A stretch of 33,381 nt of DNA from an uncultured Pseudomonadota bacterium (GCA_903869345.1 CAIPYM010000060.1:1-33381); one strand, 5' to 3'; counted from the first letter of the stretch, positions 5,440 through 14,165 are shown. Translations and numbers: made by a program. The notes: generated from the sequence alone by a model not told the origin.

Positions 5440-7148
5440 CAAACGCCGAGCCCGTTCAAGCCATTTCAGATCGCGTCGCCGGGGCCGAGGTGTATGTCTA
5501 CAAAAGCCCGAACGACGTGATGGACGGGTGCCCGGTCCAACCCCTGGGCATGAACAACGGGCACTATTTTTTCGCCTCCCCCGACGGTGAAGTGCGCGAA
5601 CTGGCCGCGCGGGATTTTTCATGGCGGCAAATCCTCAGCCTGTTCGCGGGCGACGCGTCGTGGCTCTGCAAGACGTTTCCCAAAATTCGTAAGGGCTCGG
5701 AAGACCCGCTGTGGTTCAACGAGACCTCGGCGGCGGAAGGCTTGATGCGGGCGTGCCACCGGCGCGGGTTGTTTTCGTCGGAAACGCCCCTGCGCGGCCC
5801 TGGCGTGTGGCGCGTTGGAAGCCGCGCCGTCCTGCACGCGGGCGACGGGATTTACTATGACGGGGCGTGGCTGCCTCCGGGGCAGCTGTTGGGGGATGCG
5901 ATCTACGTTGCGCGGCCCGCGTTGGCGCGGCCTGATTTTAAGTTTCCCCTCGGTTTGGATGCGACACGCGAACTGCGGGCATGGCTCAACGCCTGGTCGT
6001 TTGAAGACCCACGCGATGCGGACCTGTTGTTCGGGTTTTTGGGAGCGGCGCTGCTCGGCGGGTTCCCGACATGGCGCGTTCACGCGATTGTATCCGGTGA
6101 GCGCGGGTGCGGTAAATCGTCGCTGGGCGAATACCTGGAGGCCTGTTTTGGCCCCATGTGTACGAGCCTGAACAACTACACTGAGGCCGGACTTCGTCAG
6201 TCGCTGCGCAACGAGGCTCGCCCGATCCTTCTGGATGAAGGCGAGGGCGACGACGATTCGCGGCGCATGAGTTCGGTGATCACGCTGCTCAGGACGCTCT
6301 CCAGTGGCGAGGGCGCACGGATCGTGCGCGGGTCGTCGGGCGGGCAGGCCCAACGAACAACCCTCATGGGGTGTGTGATGCTGCTGGCGATCAACCCGCC
6401 GCACCTGGAGCCCCAAGACCGTTCACGGATTGTGGAATTTGCGCTGAAGCCTCCCCACGTGAGCCCCACCAGCGCCCAGGACCTTGAGTTTTTCAAGACC
6501 GAAGCCGCCAAGCGGTCCACGGCCTTGCGGGCCCGCGCGTTGGTCGGTGCCCCGCACTTTTCGGCGGCCTTCCAGACGTACCGCAAAGCCCTGGTCGCGG
6601 CGTCGTGCGACGGACGGCAGGCCGATATGTGGGCAACCCTTCTTGGCGGTAGGTCCATGCTGTTGGATGAACGCCCCCCAACCCCCGAGCAGGCTGACAC
6701 AGTCGTCGCCAGGTACGCGGATCGGTTGGAGGCCATGAAGGCGGAGGACCGCGAGGCCTCGGACGGCAAGGGCTGCCTGCATCATTTGTTCGACACGATG
6801 ATGGACATCTACCAGTCCAACCACAAACTCACGGTCGGGCAAATGCTCGCCGCTTGCCTTTTTGACCCCCTTCTCCCCGATGCCGCATTGCAGGCCTACG
6901 GTCTGCGCATCATGCGTGGCGAGGATATCGGGGATACGGCCCTGGCCGTGCTGAGTGACCATGTCCAGCTGCGGAAAATCTACGCCACCACGCCGTGGCG
7001 CTGCGGCGGATGGCACAACTCGCTGAAGCGATTGCCAGGGGTCAAGCCGTCTGAACACCCCGTCCGTGTGGGCGGCGTGAAGCGGCGCGTGGTCTTGATC
7101 CCGTTTTCGATGCTGCCGCGTGAGAAGCCTCCGCCGGGTGATCTGTAA
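5436..7148 (+). CDS. Phage replicative helicase/ATPase (P-loop, D5/VirE-like)
   Basis: A 570-residue protein. The Walker A motif is GERGCGKSS at 221-229 and the Walker B motif is PILLDEGE at 263-270; a conserved Asn segment (LLAINPP) follows at about 313. This layout, with a ~200-residue N-terminal region and a central P-loop domain of the D5/VirE type, is usual for phage and plasmid helicases that work with a separate primase. It should unwind the origin and load the replication fork. The upstream primase and the repeat-rich gap downstream support this. The exact helicase superfamily is not settled from the sequence alone. Confidence 0.82.
   Translation: MTNAEPVQAISDRVAGAEVYVYKSPNDVMDGCPVQPLGMNNGHYFFASPDGEVRELAARDFSWRQILSLFAGDASWLCKTFPKIRKGSEDPLWFNETSAAEGLMRACHRRGLFSSETPLRGPGVWRVGSRAVLHAGDGIYYDGAWLPPGQLLGDAIYVARPALARPDFKFPLGLDATRELRAWLNAWSFEDPRDADLLFGFLGAALLGGFPTWRVHAIVSGERGCGKSSLGEYLEACFGPMCTSLNNYTEAGLRQSLRNEARPILLDEGEGDDDSRRMSSVITLLRTLSSGEGARIVRGSSGGQAQRTTLMGCVMLLAINPPHLEPQDRSRIVEFALKPPHVSPTSAQDLEFFKTEAAKRSTALRARALVGAPHFSAAFQTYRKALVAASCDGRQADMWATLLGGRSMLLDERPPTPEQADTVVARYADRLEAMKAEDREASDGKGCLHHLFDTMMDIYQSNHKLTVGQMLAACLFDPLLPDAALQAYGLRIMRGEDIGDTALAVLSDHVQLRKIYATTPWRCGGWHNSLKRLPGVKPSEHPVRVGGVKRRVVLIPFSMLPREKPPPGDL
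5448..5461 (+). repeat. 14-bp direct repeat, right copy inside the helicase gene start
   Basis: Identical to 4572-4585; encodes the EPVQA segment of the helicase N-terminus. The two copies flank the DUF4145 gene and the 65-residue gene. Confidence 0.7.
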
Positions 7149-7172
7149 TCGTTTTCCTGTCTGAATGTTCCT

Positions 7173-7437
7173 GGGACGTTTTGCGCTGTCCCGCGACCGT
7201 CCCACAACTGTCCCGTCCCGGTGTTTCACCATGAAAAACAACAAGTTACCAACATTTCACGGAGACCGGGACGGCCCAACAGGTGGTCCTCATGTGCGCG
7301 TGCGTGCGCGATGCACACAAACGGGTGTCCCAGGTGTCCCTACCGTCCCACTGACTCTCTTTTCCTTAAAAAGAAGAGATATAACAAGGGGTTGCGTCGG
7401 GCTTTTGGCGGGACGGCCTGCGGGACGTTTCCGGGAC
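7173..7437. repeat. GGGAC/GTCCC cluster in a 315-bp non-coding gap, candidate replication origin or regulator-binding array
   Basis: The gap 7149-7463 has no convincing gene. The pentamer GTCCC or its complement GGGAC occurs 12 times: at 7173, 7188, 7199, 7210, 7215, 7268, 7327, 7336, 7345, 7410, 7422 and 7433. Random expectation is about one. Spacing is regular in places: 11 bp between 7188, 7199 and 7210 and between 7422 and 7433, and 9 bp between 7327, 7336 and 7345. The form GGGACGTT appears three times. An AT-rich stretch with a TATAAC box (7380-7385) lies between the second and third groups. Location after primase and helicase genes fits an iteron-type phage origin, but a transcription control region is equally possible. 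Confidence 0.6.
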
Positions 7438-7463
7438 GTTACTAACTCAACAAGGAGATCAGC

Positions 7464-8000
7464 ATGAACGCCACAGCTCTTGCCAGAAAACCCGCCCAGG
7501 GGCGATTTCGGTCCTCTCGCTCGCGCCCTGTGCCCGAACGCATGGGTGACGGGCCCACGCCCGAACGTCGGGCCCAAAATGGCGGCACCGTGGCCGAGCC
7601 CCAGGCCGACGGCGCTAACCGCCGTGTCCTCGTCCACCGGGCACGGTACGAATGCTGGCTCGACGTTTACCGCCGCGCCGGTCGCCTGACCGAGGCCGAG
7701 TTTTCGGCGGGCCTCCGGTTCCGCACGGCGTGGCTCACCCACGTCGAGGGGATCAAGACACGGGATTCCATGGACCTGGCCGACGCGGCCCTTTCGGGAG
7801 GAGGGCCAACGTTGACCCCGTCTGAACGGCGCAGCTGGGCCGAGGCCACAATCCGCGAGGCCTACGCGACACTCACGGTCTGGCAAGCGCTCGTCGTTGA
7901 CGCCGTGTGCGGGTGTGACCAGTCGGCAGGCAATGCGGCCCGCATGAAGACGTTTGTGCGCGGCCTTGAGGCCTTGGCGAAGCATTGGGGCCTGCAGTGA
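7464..8000 (+). CDS. Hypothetical protein, possible late-gene regulator
   Basis: A 178-residue protein with a clear ribosome site (AAGGAG, 7446-7465 region). The first ~50 residues are basic and disordered-looking. The rest is helical with conserved-looking aromatic residues (RARYECWLDVYRRAGRLTEA; LTVWQALVVDAVCGC). I do not recognise the family by motif. It sits between the replication genes and the packaging operon, the place where many phages carry a late transcription activator or antiterminator, and a candidate promoter with a structured leader follows directly. That role is inference from position. Confidence 0.65.
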   Translation: MNATALARKPAQGRFRSSRSRPVPERMGDGPTPERRAQNGGTVAEPQADGANRRVLVHRARYECWLDVYRRAGRLTEAEFSAGLRFRTAWLTHVEGIKTRDSMDLADAALSGGGPTLTPSERRSWAEATIREAYATLTVWQALVVDAVCGCDQSAGNAARMKTFVRGLEALAKHWGLQ

Positions 8001-8019
8001 ACTTTTTTCAAAAAGGGGC

Positions 8020-8075
8020 TTGAAGTGGTCACGTCAAACGAGTACAAAACGTTAGCTTCGCAGTGCTGCGTAAGC
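8020..8075 (+). promoter_or_regulatory. Candidate late promoter with a hairpin at the transcript start
   Basis: TTGAAG (8020-8025), a 17-bp spacer and TACAAA (8043-8048) form a sigma70-like promoter. The RNA would begin near 8055, exactly where a hairpin starts: GCTT+CGCAG (8055-8063) pairs with CTGCG+AAGC (8066-8070 and 8072-8075) with one bulged T. The rest of the gap 8001-8175 shows no gene. This promoter would drive the HNH/terminase/head operon. Confidence 0.45.
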
Positions 8076-8175
8076 ACGGCAAGCATCCCCCAAAACCCTC
8101 AAAAAACCCAAGCAAACCGCCATACGCAGCGTTATCGCTCGCGCCTGCGGTCCCCCGAATCACTGAGGCCACAAC

Positions 8176-8595
8176 GTGCCCTATGCGCCCCCACGCGTTT
8201 GCTCGTGGCGGGGATGCTCAGTGGTCGCTGTCTCGGGCTCGCTCTGCCCTCGCCACGCCGCCGAACGCGCCGAACAACAACGATCCACCGCCGCCGCCTT
8301 CGACAAGGACCGAGGCTCGGCGGCCTCACGCGGCTACGGGGCCAGGTGGCGTGCTCTGCGCGAGGCGTTCCTGCGCAAGCACCCGCTCTGCTCGCACTGC
8401 AAAGACCCAACGCCCGCGACTGACGTGGACCACATCGTCCCCCTGGCTCGCGGCGGGACAAACGACTGGTCCAACCTGCAACCCCTCTGCCACGCCTGCC
8501 ACTCGCGCAAGACCGCGACCTCCGACAGCCGGTTCGCCTCGGGCCGCAGGGTGGGGGGCCTCTCATCTTTGGGCCCTTTCCTCCCTGGACCGTGA
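8176..8595 (+). CDS. HNH endonuclease (packaging-associated)
   Basis: GTG at 8176 starts a 139-residue protein. The HNH core is C72/C75 (CSHC), the catalytic DH at 85-86 (DVDHIVPLARGG), N100 (WSNLQPLC) and C105/C108 (CHAC), giving a zinc-bound beta-beta-alpha-metal nuclease. An N-terminal extension has further Cys/His residues (C9, C14, C24, H27) that could form a second zinc site. HNH genes next to the terminase are typical of HK97-type phages with cohesive ends, where they assist DNA cleavage during packaging. The next gene is the small terminase. Confidence 0.88.
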   Translation: MPYAPPRVCSWRGCSVVAVSGSLCPRHAAERAEQQRSTAAAFDKDRGSAASRGYGARWRALREAFLRKHPLCSHCKDPTPATDVDHIVPLARGGTNDWSNLQPLCHACHSRKTATSDSRFASGRRVGGLSSLGPFLPGP

Positions 8596-8654
8596 TCATG
8601 CCTCGGGTTTTGTGAGCGCGAAAATCGTGAAACTTTTTTTTAGGGTCAAAAACG

Positions 8655-9212
8655 ATGCCGCGAGGTCGCACTCCGAAATCATTGGCCTTGAAAGCGGCCC
8701 AGGGGAACCCCGGTCGGCGGAAGAGTCGTGCGAAAGTGGCGGCGATCCCGACGATCACCGGAACGTTTGAGACCCCGAGCGGCCTGTCAGCGGGGGCGAA
8801 GCGGATCTGGCAGCAGCTGTCGGTTCACTTGGCGAGCGCGAACTTCGTGCGCCCGACGGACATGTTCGCCTTGGCGCGGTATTGCGAGCACATGTCGACG
8901 TGGTGGGCGAAGACGGCGGAGATCCAACGGGACGGCGAGACGGTCGTCACGAAGAGTAAGCACGTTGAGATGATCCGGCTTCACCCGGCGTTCCTTGTCC
9001 GCGAGCGCGTGGAGCGCCACCTTGTGGAGATGGAGGACCGGTTCGGACTGAACCCGTCCTTCCGCCTGCAGATTGTGAACAGGTTTTTGAACCAAGGGCA
9101 GACGCCGAGCGACGGACTTTTCTCGAACCCCGCCCCGACCGAGTCGAGCGAGAACGAGCCGCCATCCCCGATTGGCATTCTTCACGGCGGTCAACCCCGT
9201 GGCCTCAACTGA
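8655..9212 (+). CDS. terS: Terminase small subunit, P27 family
   Basis: A 185-residue protein with the N-terminal features of the P27 group: MPRGRTPKS, KAAQGNPGRRK, then a helical segment (GAKRIWQQLSVHLASANFVR) and ALARYCEHM. Small terminases bind the packaging site and deliver the genome to the large subunit. The AGGG ribosome site precedes the ATG by about 11 bases. The C-terminus overlaps the start of the large subunit, as is usual for this pair. Confidence 0.9.
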   Translation: MPRGRTPKSLALKAAQGNPGRRKSRAKVAAIPTITGTFETPSGLSAGAKRIWQQLSVHLASANFVRPTDMFALARYCEHMSTWWAKTAEIQRDGETVVTKSKHVEMIRLHPAFLVRERVERHLVEMEDRFGLNPSFRLQIVNRFLNQGQTPSDGLFSNPAPTESSENEPPSPIGILHGGQPRGLN

Positions 9213-10830
9213 TTTGCAACCCCCGACGTGCCCCCCAGGAGGTGAACGCCACGGGGCGACGTTTGACGCAACATCCGCCGACGTTGCCGTTGACTTTTTC
9301 CCGACGTACCTCCGCCACACCGAGGCCGAGTGGTGGGGAAAACCGTTCATTCTCTCCCCTTGGCAGCGCGACCTTGTGAGGGCGGCCTTCGGATGGAAGC
9401 GACGCGACGGAACACGGCTCATCCGCCAGGTTTACCTCGAGGTCCCGCGCAAAAACGGAAAGACGGAGTTCGCGGCGGGCCTTGCGCTCTTGATGCTGCT
9501 CGCGGAGGGCGAGCCCGGAGGCCAAGGGTATTCAATGGCCTGCGACAAAGAACAGGCAAGTATTGTTTTCAATAAAGCCTGCACCATGGTGCAACTTTCG
9601 CCAACCCTTCGCGGCCTCTGCGAGACGTTCAAAACCGCCATTTTCTGCCCGCAACTCAGCGCATCGTTCAAGCCGCTCTCGTCCAAACCCTCGTCCAAGC
9701 ACGGCTTCTCGCCGTTCTTTGCGATTGCCGACGAGCTGCACGAATGGCCGACCGGTGAGCTTCACGATGTGGTCCACAAAGGCACCGGAGCCCGCCGTCA
9801 ACCGCTCGAGATTTTGATCACCACCGCCGGAGTCCCTGGCGAGGGCTACGGATGGCAGATGCACGAATACGCACAGAACGTGGCCGCCGGGATCGTGGAA
9901 GACCCGACGTTTTTCCCCCTGATCTTCGCCGCCGACCCCGACGACGATTGGCGCAGCCCCGAAACCTGGGCCAAGGCCAACCCGAACCTCGGGGTTTCGA
10001 TAAAAAACGAATACCTGGAACAGGAAGTGACCCGCGCCCAGGGCTCCGCCCACCTGATCGCGGACTTCAAGCGCTACCATTTGAACCTCTGGAATTCGCA
10101 CACCGAAGGAGGCCTTGATATCAACGCCTGGGACGCCTGCGGCCTTCACCCCGTGAAGCTGGAGGACCTCAAAGGCCGCCGCTGCTACGGCGCACTGGAC
10201 CTTTCCTCCACGACCGACCTGACGGCGCTCACGGTCGTCGCGGAGCGCGAGGACGGCGGGTTCGACGCGTGGTGGCATTTCTGGATACCAACCGAAAACC
10301 TTGCCGAACGCATCCGCCGCGACCGCGTTCCGTTTGACCGCTGGATTGCCGAAGGGCTTATCACCGCGACCGAAGGCAACGTCGTGGACTACGACGCGAT
10401 CCGCGCGATGATCTCGGGCGGCGTGGAGCACGACGCCTTCACCGACGAACCGATTTGCACCCAAATTGAACTCGCCGAACTGGCGATTGACCGCTGGAAC
10501 GCGACGCATTTGATCACGCAGCTGATGTCCGACGGCGTGAACGTCGTCGCCTTCGGCCAGGGCTACGCCTCCATGTCGGGTCCCTCCAAGGAATTCGAAC
10601 GCCTCATTGGTGTCAAGCAGCTGAATCACGGGAAAAACCCCGTCGCGCGGTGGATGGCCAGTTGCGTGACGTTCAAAACCGACGGCGCGGAAAACATCAA
10701 GCCGGTCAAACCCGACCGGAGGCGCTCCACGAAACGGATTGACGGAATCGTCACCCTCATCATGGCTCTCGCCCGCGCGACCGCCGCTGTGCGCGAGGAC
10801 GACACGGTTCCCGACATCATTCTTTTGTAA
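9199..10830 (+). CDS. terL: Terminase large subunit
   Basis: With GTG at 9199 the protein has 543 residues. The ATPase domain shows Walker A PRKNGKT at 83-89 and Walker B FFAIADE at 173-179. A C-terminal nuclease domain begins with GALDLSSTTDLTAL, giving the first metal-binding Asp. The enzyme pumps DNA into the prohead and cuts it. TTG at 9172 is an alternative start, but GTG 9199 has GGCGG eight bases ahead and gives a normal 14-base overlap with terS. The family is the HK97/P27-linked terminase group. Confidence 0.93.
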   Translation: MASTDLQPPTCPPGGERHGATFDATSADVAVDFFPTYLRHTEAEWWGKPFILSPWQRDLVRAAFGWKRRDGTRLIRQVYLEVPRKNGKTEFAAGLALLMLLAEGEPGGQGYSMACDKEQASIVFNKACTMVQLSPTLRGLCETFKTAIFCPQLSASFKPLSSKPSSKHGFSPFFAIADELHEWPTGELHDVVHKGTGARRQPLEILITTAGVPGEGYGWQMHEYAQNVAAGIVEDPTFFPLIFAADPDDDWRSPETWAKANPNLGVSIKNEYLEQEVTRAQGSAHLIADFKRYHLNLWNSHTEGGLDINAWDACGLHPVKLEDLKGRRCYGALDLSSTTDLTALTVVAEREDGGFDAWWHFWIPTENLAERIRRDRVPFDRWIAEGLITATEGNVVDYDAIRAMISGGVEHDAFTDEPICTQIELAELAIDRWNATHLITQLMSDGVNVVAFGQGYASMSGPSKEFERLIGVKQLNHGKNPVARWMASCVTFKTDGAENIKPVKPDRRRSTKRIDGIVTLIMALARATAAVREDDTVPDIILL

Positions 10831-10839
10831 AAGGACGCG

Positions 10840-12096
10840 ATGTCGAAATTCTTGGACCTTTTTCGGCGCGGCGCAGAGACCAAGGAACCTTCGCGCCCCG
10901 AAAACAGCGACACAAACTCCTTTCTTCTCCCCCTGTACGGCAGCGAACGCCTGGAATTTGGGAAATCCTCCTCCGGGATGGTCGTCACCGAGCGCACGGC
11001 CTTGTCGGTCAGCGCGGTTTATTCGTGCGTCAGCCTGATTTCCGGCGCGATTGCGGGCCTTCCGCTCCCGATTTACCGGGCGACCACCGACGGTCGCACG
11101 CGAACGGACCATTCAACCTGGGCGCTCTTGAACCGTGCGCCCTCGCCGCTGTGCACGGCGGCGGTGTTTTGGGAGTTTTTGACAACCTCGCTTCTGCTTC
11201 ACGGGGACGCGTTCGCCAAAATCGTTCGCAAAAGCCCCTACAACCCCACCATTGAATCGCTGGAGCCCTGTCACTCTCAGAACGTTGAGGTTTGCCGGAT
11301 CAAGGACCGGTTGGCCTACCGCGTCCACGACCCGTTGACCGCGAGCGTGTCCGTCCTCGACCAGGACGACATGCTCCACGTCCCCGGCGTCGGGTTTAAC
11401 GGCCTGCGCGGGCTCACGCCACTCGCCTATGCCCTTCGCAACGCGGCGGGCATTGCGCTGGCGGCGGGCGAGCACACCGCGCGGTTTTTTGGCAACGGTG
11501 CGCGGCCTGATTTCATCCTGAAAACCCCGAAAACCCTGACGGAGGCACAAGGCGAGAAAATCCGCGAGACCTGGCAGGCCATGCACGAGGGGCCCTCAAA
11601 CGCCTACAAACCAGCCATTCTCCAGGGCGAGCTCGACATCAAAGAGCTCACGATGAAGTCCGAGGACGCGGAGCTGATCGCCACGCGCAACCTCCAGGCC
11701 GAAGACATTGCCCGCATCTTCGGCGTGCCCCCGCACATGATCGGCCTGACCGAAAAGGCGACCAGTTACGGCACGGGCGTTGAGCAAATGTCCATCGGGT
11801 TCGTCAAATACACGCTCATGCGTCACCTGACCAAGTTTGAACAAGAAGTAAACCGGAAGATCCTGCGCGACGGCTCCGTGTTTGCCGAATTCACGACCGC
11901 AGGGCTTGAGCGCGGCGACATCAAGTCCCGCTACGACGCGCACCGCGCCGCGATTGGCCGCGCCGGAGAGCCCGGATTCATGACCGTGAACGAAGTGCGC
12001 CGCGTGGAGAATCTCCCGCCCCTCGACGGCGGGGACGTTTTGAACAAGGGCGAAAAAACGCAACCCGATTCCAACGCTCCTTCCTCCCCCCTCTGA
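10840..12096 (+). CDS. Portal protein, HK97 family
   Basis: A 418-residue protein with a good ribosome site (AAGGA). Features of the HK97-like portal are visible: VSAVYSCVSLISGAIAGLPL near residue 50-70, LLLHGDAFAKIVR near 120, the segment GLRGLTPLAYALRNAAGIAL, and ARIFGVPPHMIGL near 295. The portal forms the dodecameric ring at the prohead vertex through which DNA enters and to which the tail attaches. Order TerL, portal, protease, capsid is the standard HK97 module. Confidence 0.94.
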   Translation: MSKFLDLFRRGAETKEPSRPENSDTNSFLLPLYGSERLEFGKSSSGMVVTERTALSVSAVYSCVSLISGAIAGLPLPIYRATTDGRTRTDHSTWALLNRAPSPLCTAAVFWEFLTTSLLLHGDAFAKIVRKSPYNPTIESLEPCHSQNVEVCRIKDRLAYRVHDPLTASVSVLDQDDMLHVPGVGFNGLRGLTPLAYALRNAAGIALAAGEHTARFFGNGARPDFILKTPKTLTEAQGEKIRETWQAMHEGPSNAYKPAILQGELDIKELTMKSEDAELIATRNLQAEDIARIFGVPPHMIGLTEKATSYGTGVEQMSIGFVKYTLMRHLTKFEQEVNRKILRDGSVFAEFTTAGLERGDIKSRYDAHRAAIGRAGEPGFMTVNEVRRVENLPPLDGGDVLNKGEKTQPDSNAPSSPL

Positions 12097-12108
12097 CAAG
12101 GACCCGCC

Positions 12109-12807
12109 ATGCCCCGCTTGTCCAAGCTTCTTGCTGAAAACGCCGGGAAGGGGACGCCCCTTCGCGCCCAGGTCGTGGGCAACGCGACCGAGATTCTCCT
12201 CTACGACGTGATTGACCCGCTCTGTGGCGCGTCGGCCAAAAGCCTTGGCGCAGCGCTGGCCGCCGCCGAGGGCCCCGTGACGCTCCGGATCAATTCCCCC
12301 GGCGGCGACGTGTTTGAAGGCCGCGCGATGGCCTCCCTCCTGCGCTCCCACCCCGCGCCCGTGACCGCCGTTGTGGACGGCCTTGCGGCGTCGGCGGCGA
12401 CAACCGTTGCCCTGGCCGCGACCCGCGTCAGCATGGTCAAGGGCTCGTTCCTGATGATCCACCGCTCCTGGAGCTTGGCGCTCGGAAACGCCGAGGACCT
12501 TTTGGCAACCGCCTCGCTTTTGGAAAAAATCGACGCCGAGATTGCCCGCGACTACGCCACCAAGTCCGGCCAGAGCCTCGACCAGGCTCTTGCCTGGATG
12601 AAGGCCGAAACCTGGTTCACGGCGGACGAAGCCGTGGCCGCGCACCTGGCCGACGCTCTCTTCGACGGAAAAACCGTCAAGGGCGCGTTCAACCTCACGG
12701 CCTACGACAACGTTCCTCGCGCCCTTTTGGACGATCCCGCGAACGACGAGCCCACGCCCGACCAGGTTTGGGCGGCGAACGACCGCCGCCTGCGCCTGAT
12801 CGGTTAG
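12109..12807 (+). CDS. Head maturation protease, ClpP-like
   Basis: A 232-residue ClpP-fold serine protease. The oxyanion region (INSPGGDVFEG, 61-71), nucleophile Ser95 in GLAASAAT, and His118 in MIHRSW are in the expected order; the third residue is probably an Asp near 142-148. It cleaves the capsid precursor and scaffold during prohead maturation. It lies between portal and capsid genes, as in HK97-type heads. About 75 bp with a terminator separates it from the capsid gene. Confidence 0.94.
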   Translation: MPRLSKLLAENAGKGTPLRAQVVGNATEILLYDVIDPLCGASAKSLGAALAAAEGPVTLRINSPGGDVFEGRAMASLLRSHPAPVTAVVDGLAASAATTVALAATRVSMVKGSFLMIHRSWSLALGNAEDLLATASLLEKIDAEIARDYATKSGQSLDQALAWMKAETWFTADEAVAAHLADALFDGKTVKGAFNLTAYDNVPRALLDDPANDEPTPDQVWAANDRRLRLIG

Positions 12808-12842
12808 TCCTGCCGGAGCAGCACTCCTGCAACGGTTTTCCC

Positions 12843-12864
12843 GCCCGCACCACGCGGGCTTTTT
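12843..12864 (+). terminator. Rho-independent terminator between protease and capsid genes
   Basis: GCCCGC (12843-12848) and GCGGGC (12854-12859) form a stem with loop ACCAC, followed by five T (12860-12864). The T-run is also half of a perfect 16-bp palindrome CTTTTTCATGAAAAAG (12859-12874), which could sequester it. Partial termination here would separate the levels of portal/protease and capsid RNA. Confidence 0.6.
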
Positions 12865-12884
12865 CATGAAAAAGGAGAAACCAC

Positions 12885-14165
12885 ATGCCGTCGATCCAAG
12901 ACCTCCGTGAAAAGCGGGCCGCTAAAGCGACCGAGGCCCGCCAACTTCTTGACGCCAACCCCGGTGCCAAATGGAACAGCGATCATCAGGCGGCCTACGA
13001 CGCCTTGATTGGTGAGATCGGTGACACCGAACAGCAGATCACCAACCACGAGCGCCTGATGGACCTCGAAGCGGACACCCGCTTTGACGGTGTGGTGGCC
13101 GAGAGCACCGCCAAGGCGCGTCGGGACCGTGGTCTCCCGCAGGATGCCAACGACCCCACGAAGGTTTTTTCCAACTGGATTCGCGGTGGGGACAAGGCCG
13201 TCTCAGCCGAGCAGTGGTCAGCGATTCGCAACACCATGAGCACGACCACCGGATCGGAAGGTGGCTACACCGTCCCCTCCCTGATCGGCTCGCAGGTTAT
13301 TGACGCTATGAAGGCCTTCGGGACCATGCGGGCTGTGTCCGAGACAATTTCGACGCAAAACGGTCAGGCCCTTTCGTTCCCAACCTCCGACGGGACTTCC
13401 GAAACTGGCGAGTGGGTGGCTCAAAACACAACCGCCACAGCGTCCGACGCCTCGTTCGGGACGGTCTCCCTCAACGTGTTCAAGGTGTCGAGTAAAATTA
13501 TCGCCGTTCCCTTCGAACTGCTCCAAGATTCGACCGTCGACATGATCCCGTTCCTCACCAACCGCATCGCTCAACGTCTGGGGCGCATCGGCAACACGGG
13601 CTTCACGGTGGGCACGGGGACCACGCAACCCGACGGCATTGTGCCCAAGGCGTCCTCGGGCAAGGTCGGAACCACGGGTCAGACCACAACGATCATCTAC
13701 GATGATATCATTGACCTCATGCATGCGGTTGATCCGTCTTACCGGGGCTCCAGGTGCGCGTTTATGGCCCCTGATGCCCTTTTGAAGGTCTTGCGGAAAC
13801 TGAAAGACACGGCAGGCCGACCAATCTGGACGCCCTCGTACGATTCCGGGATTACCCTGAAGAATCCGAGCGCCATGAACGGCGGATTTATCAACCAGAA
13901 CACCCCACAAGTCTACGACACCCTCCTCGGGTTCGATGTGTGGGTGAACAACGACATGGCGGCCCCTGCGGCCAACGCAAAGTCGTTGGTTTTCGGGGAT
14001 TTCAGCTACTACAAAATCCGCGACGCCATGGGCATCACGCTCTTCCGGTTCGACGACAGCGCCTACGCCAAACTGGGTCAAATCGGGTTCTTGGCCTGGG
14101 CTCGCATGGGCGGAAACCTCGTGGATACGAACGCGGTCAAGTACTACCAGCACTCGGCCACGTAA
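12885..14165 (+). CDS. Major capsid protein, HK97 family
   Basis: A 426-residue protein with an AGGAG ribosome site. The first ~115 residues are helical and charged (the delta or scaffold-like domain, LREKRAAKATEARQLLD), ending near STTTGSEGGYTVP, where HK97-type capsids are normally cleaved by the phage protease. The remainder has the HK97 fold features (SETGEWVAQN, FKVSSKIIAVPFELLQDS, IGNTGFTVGTGTTQPDGI). The capsid assembles the icosahedral head. A stable hairpin follows the stop. Confidence 0.95.
   Translation: MPSIQDLREKRAAKATEARQLLDANPGAKWNSDHQAAYDALIGEIGDTEQQITNHERLMDLEADTRFDGVVAESTAKARRDRGLPQDANDPTKVFSNWIRGGDKAVSAEQWSAIRNTMSTTTGSEGGYTVPSLIGSQVIDAMKAFGTMRAVSETISTQNGQALSFPTSDGTSETGEWVAQNTTATASDASFGTVSLNVFKVSSKIIAVPFELLQDSTVDMIPFLTNRIAQRLGRIGNTGFTVGTGTTQPDGIVPKASSGKVGTTGQTTTIIYDDIIDLMHAVDPSYRGSRCAFMAPDALLKVLRKLKDTAGRPIWTPSYDSGITLKNPSAMNGGFINQNTPQVYDTLLGFDVWVNNDMAAPAANAKSLVFGDFSYYKIRDAMGITLFRFDDSAYAKLGQIGFLAWARMGGNLVDTNAVKYYQHSAT

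Noticed and set aside
7165-7467. Small + strand frames in the gap after the helicase gene.
   Set aside because: They lack ribosome sites, are Cys/Arg-rich and arise from the repeated GTCCC motif.
9532-11112. A 526-codon open frame on the minus strand opposite terL and the portal gene.
   Set aside because: The + strand has complete, motif-bearing terminase and portal genes. Long antisense frames are expected in GC-rich coding DNA.
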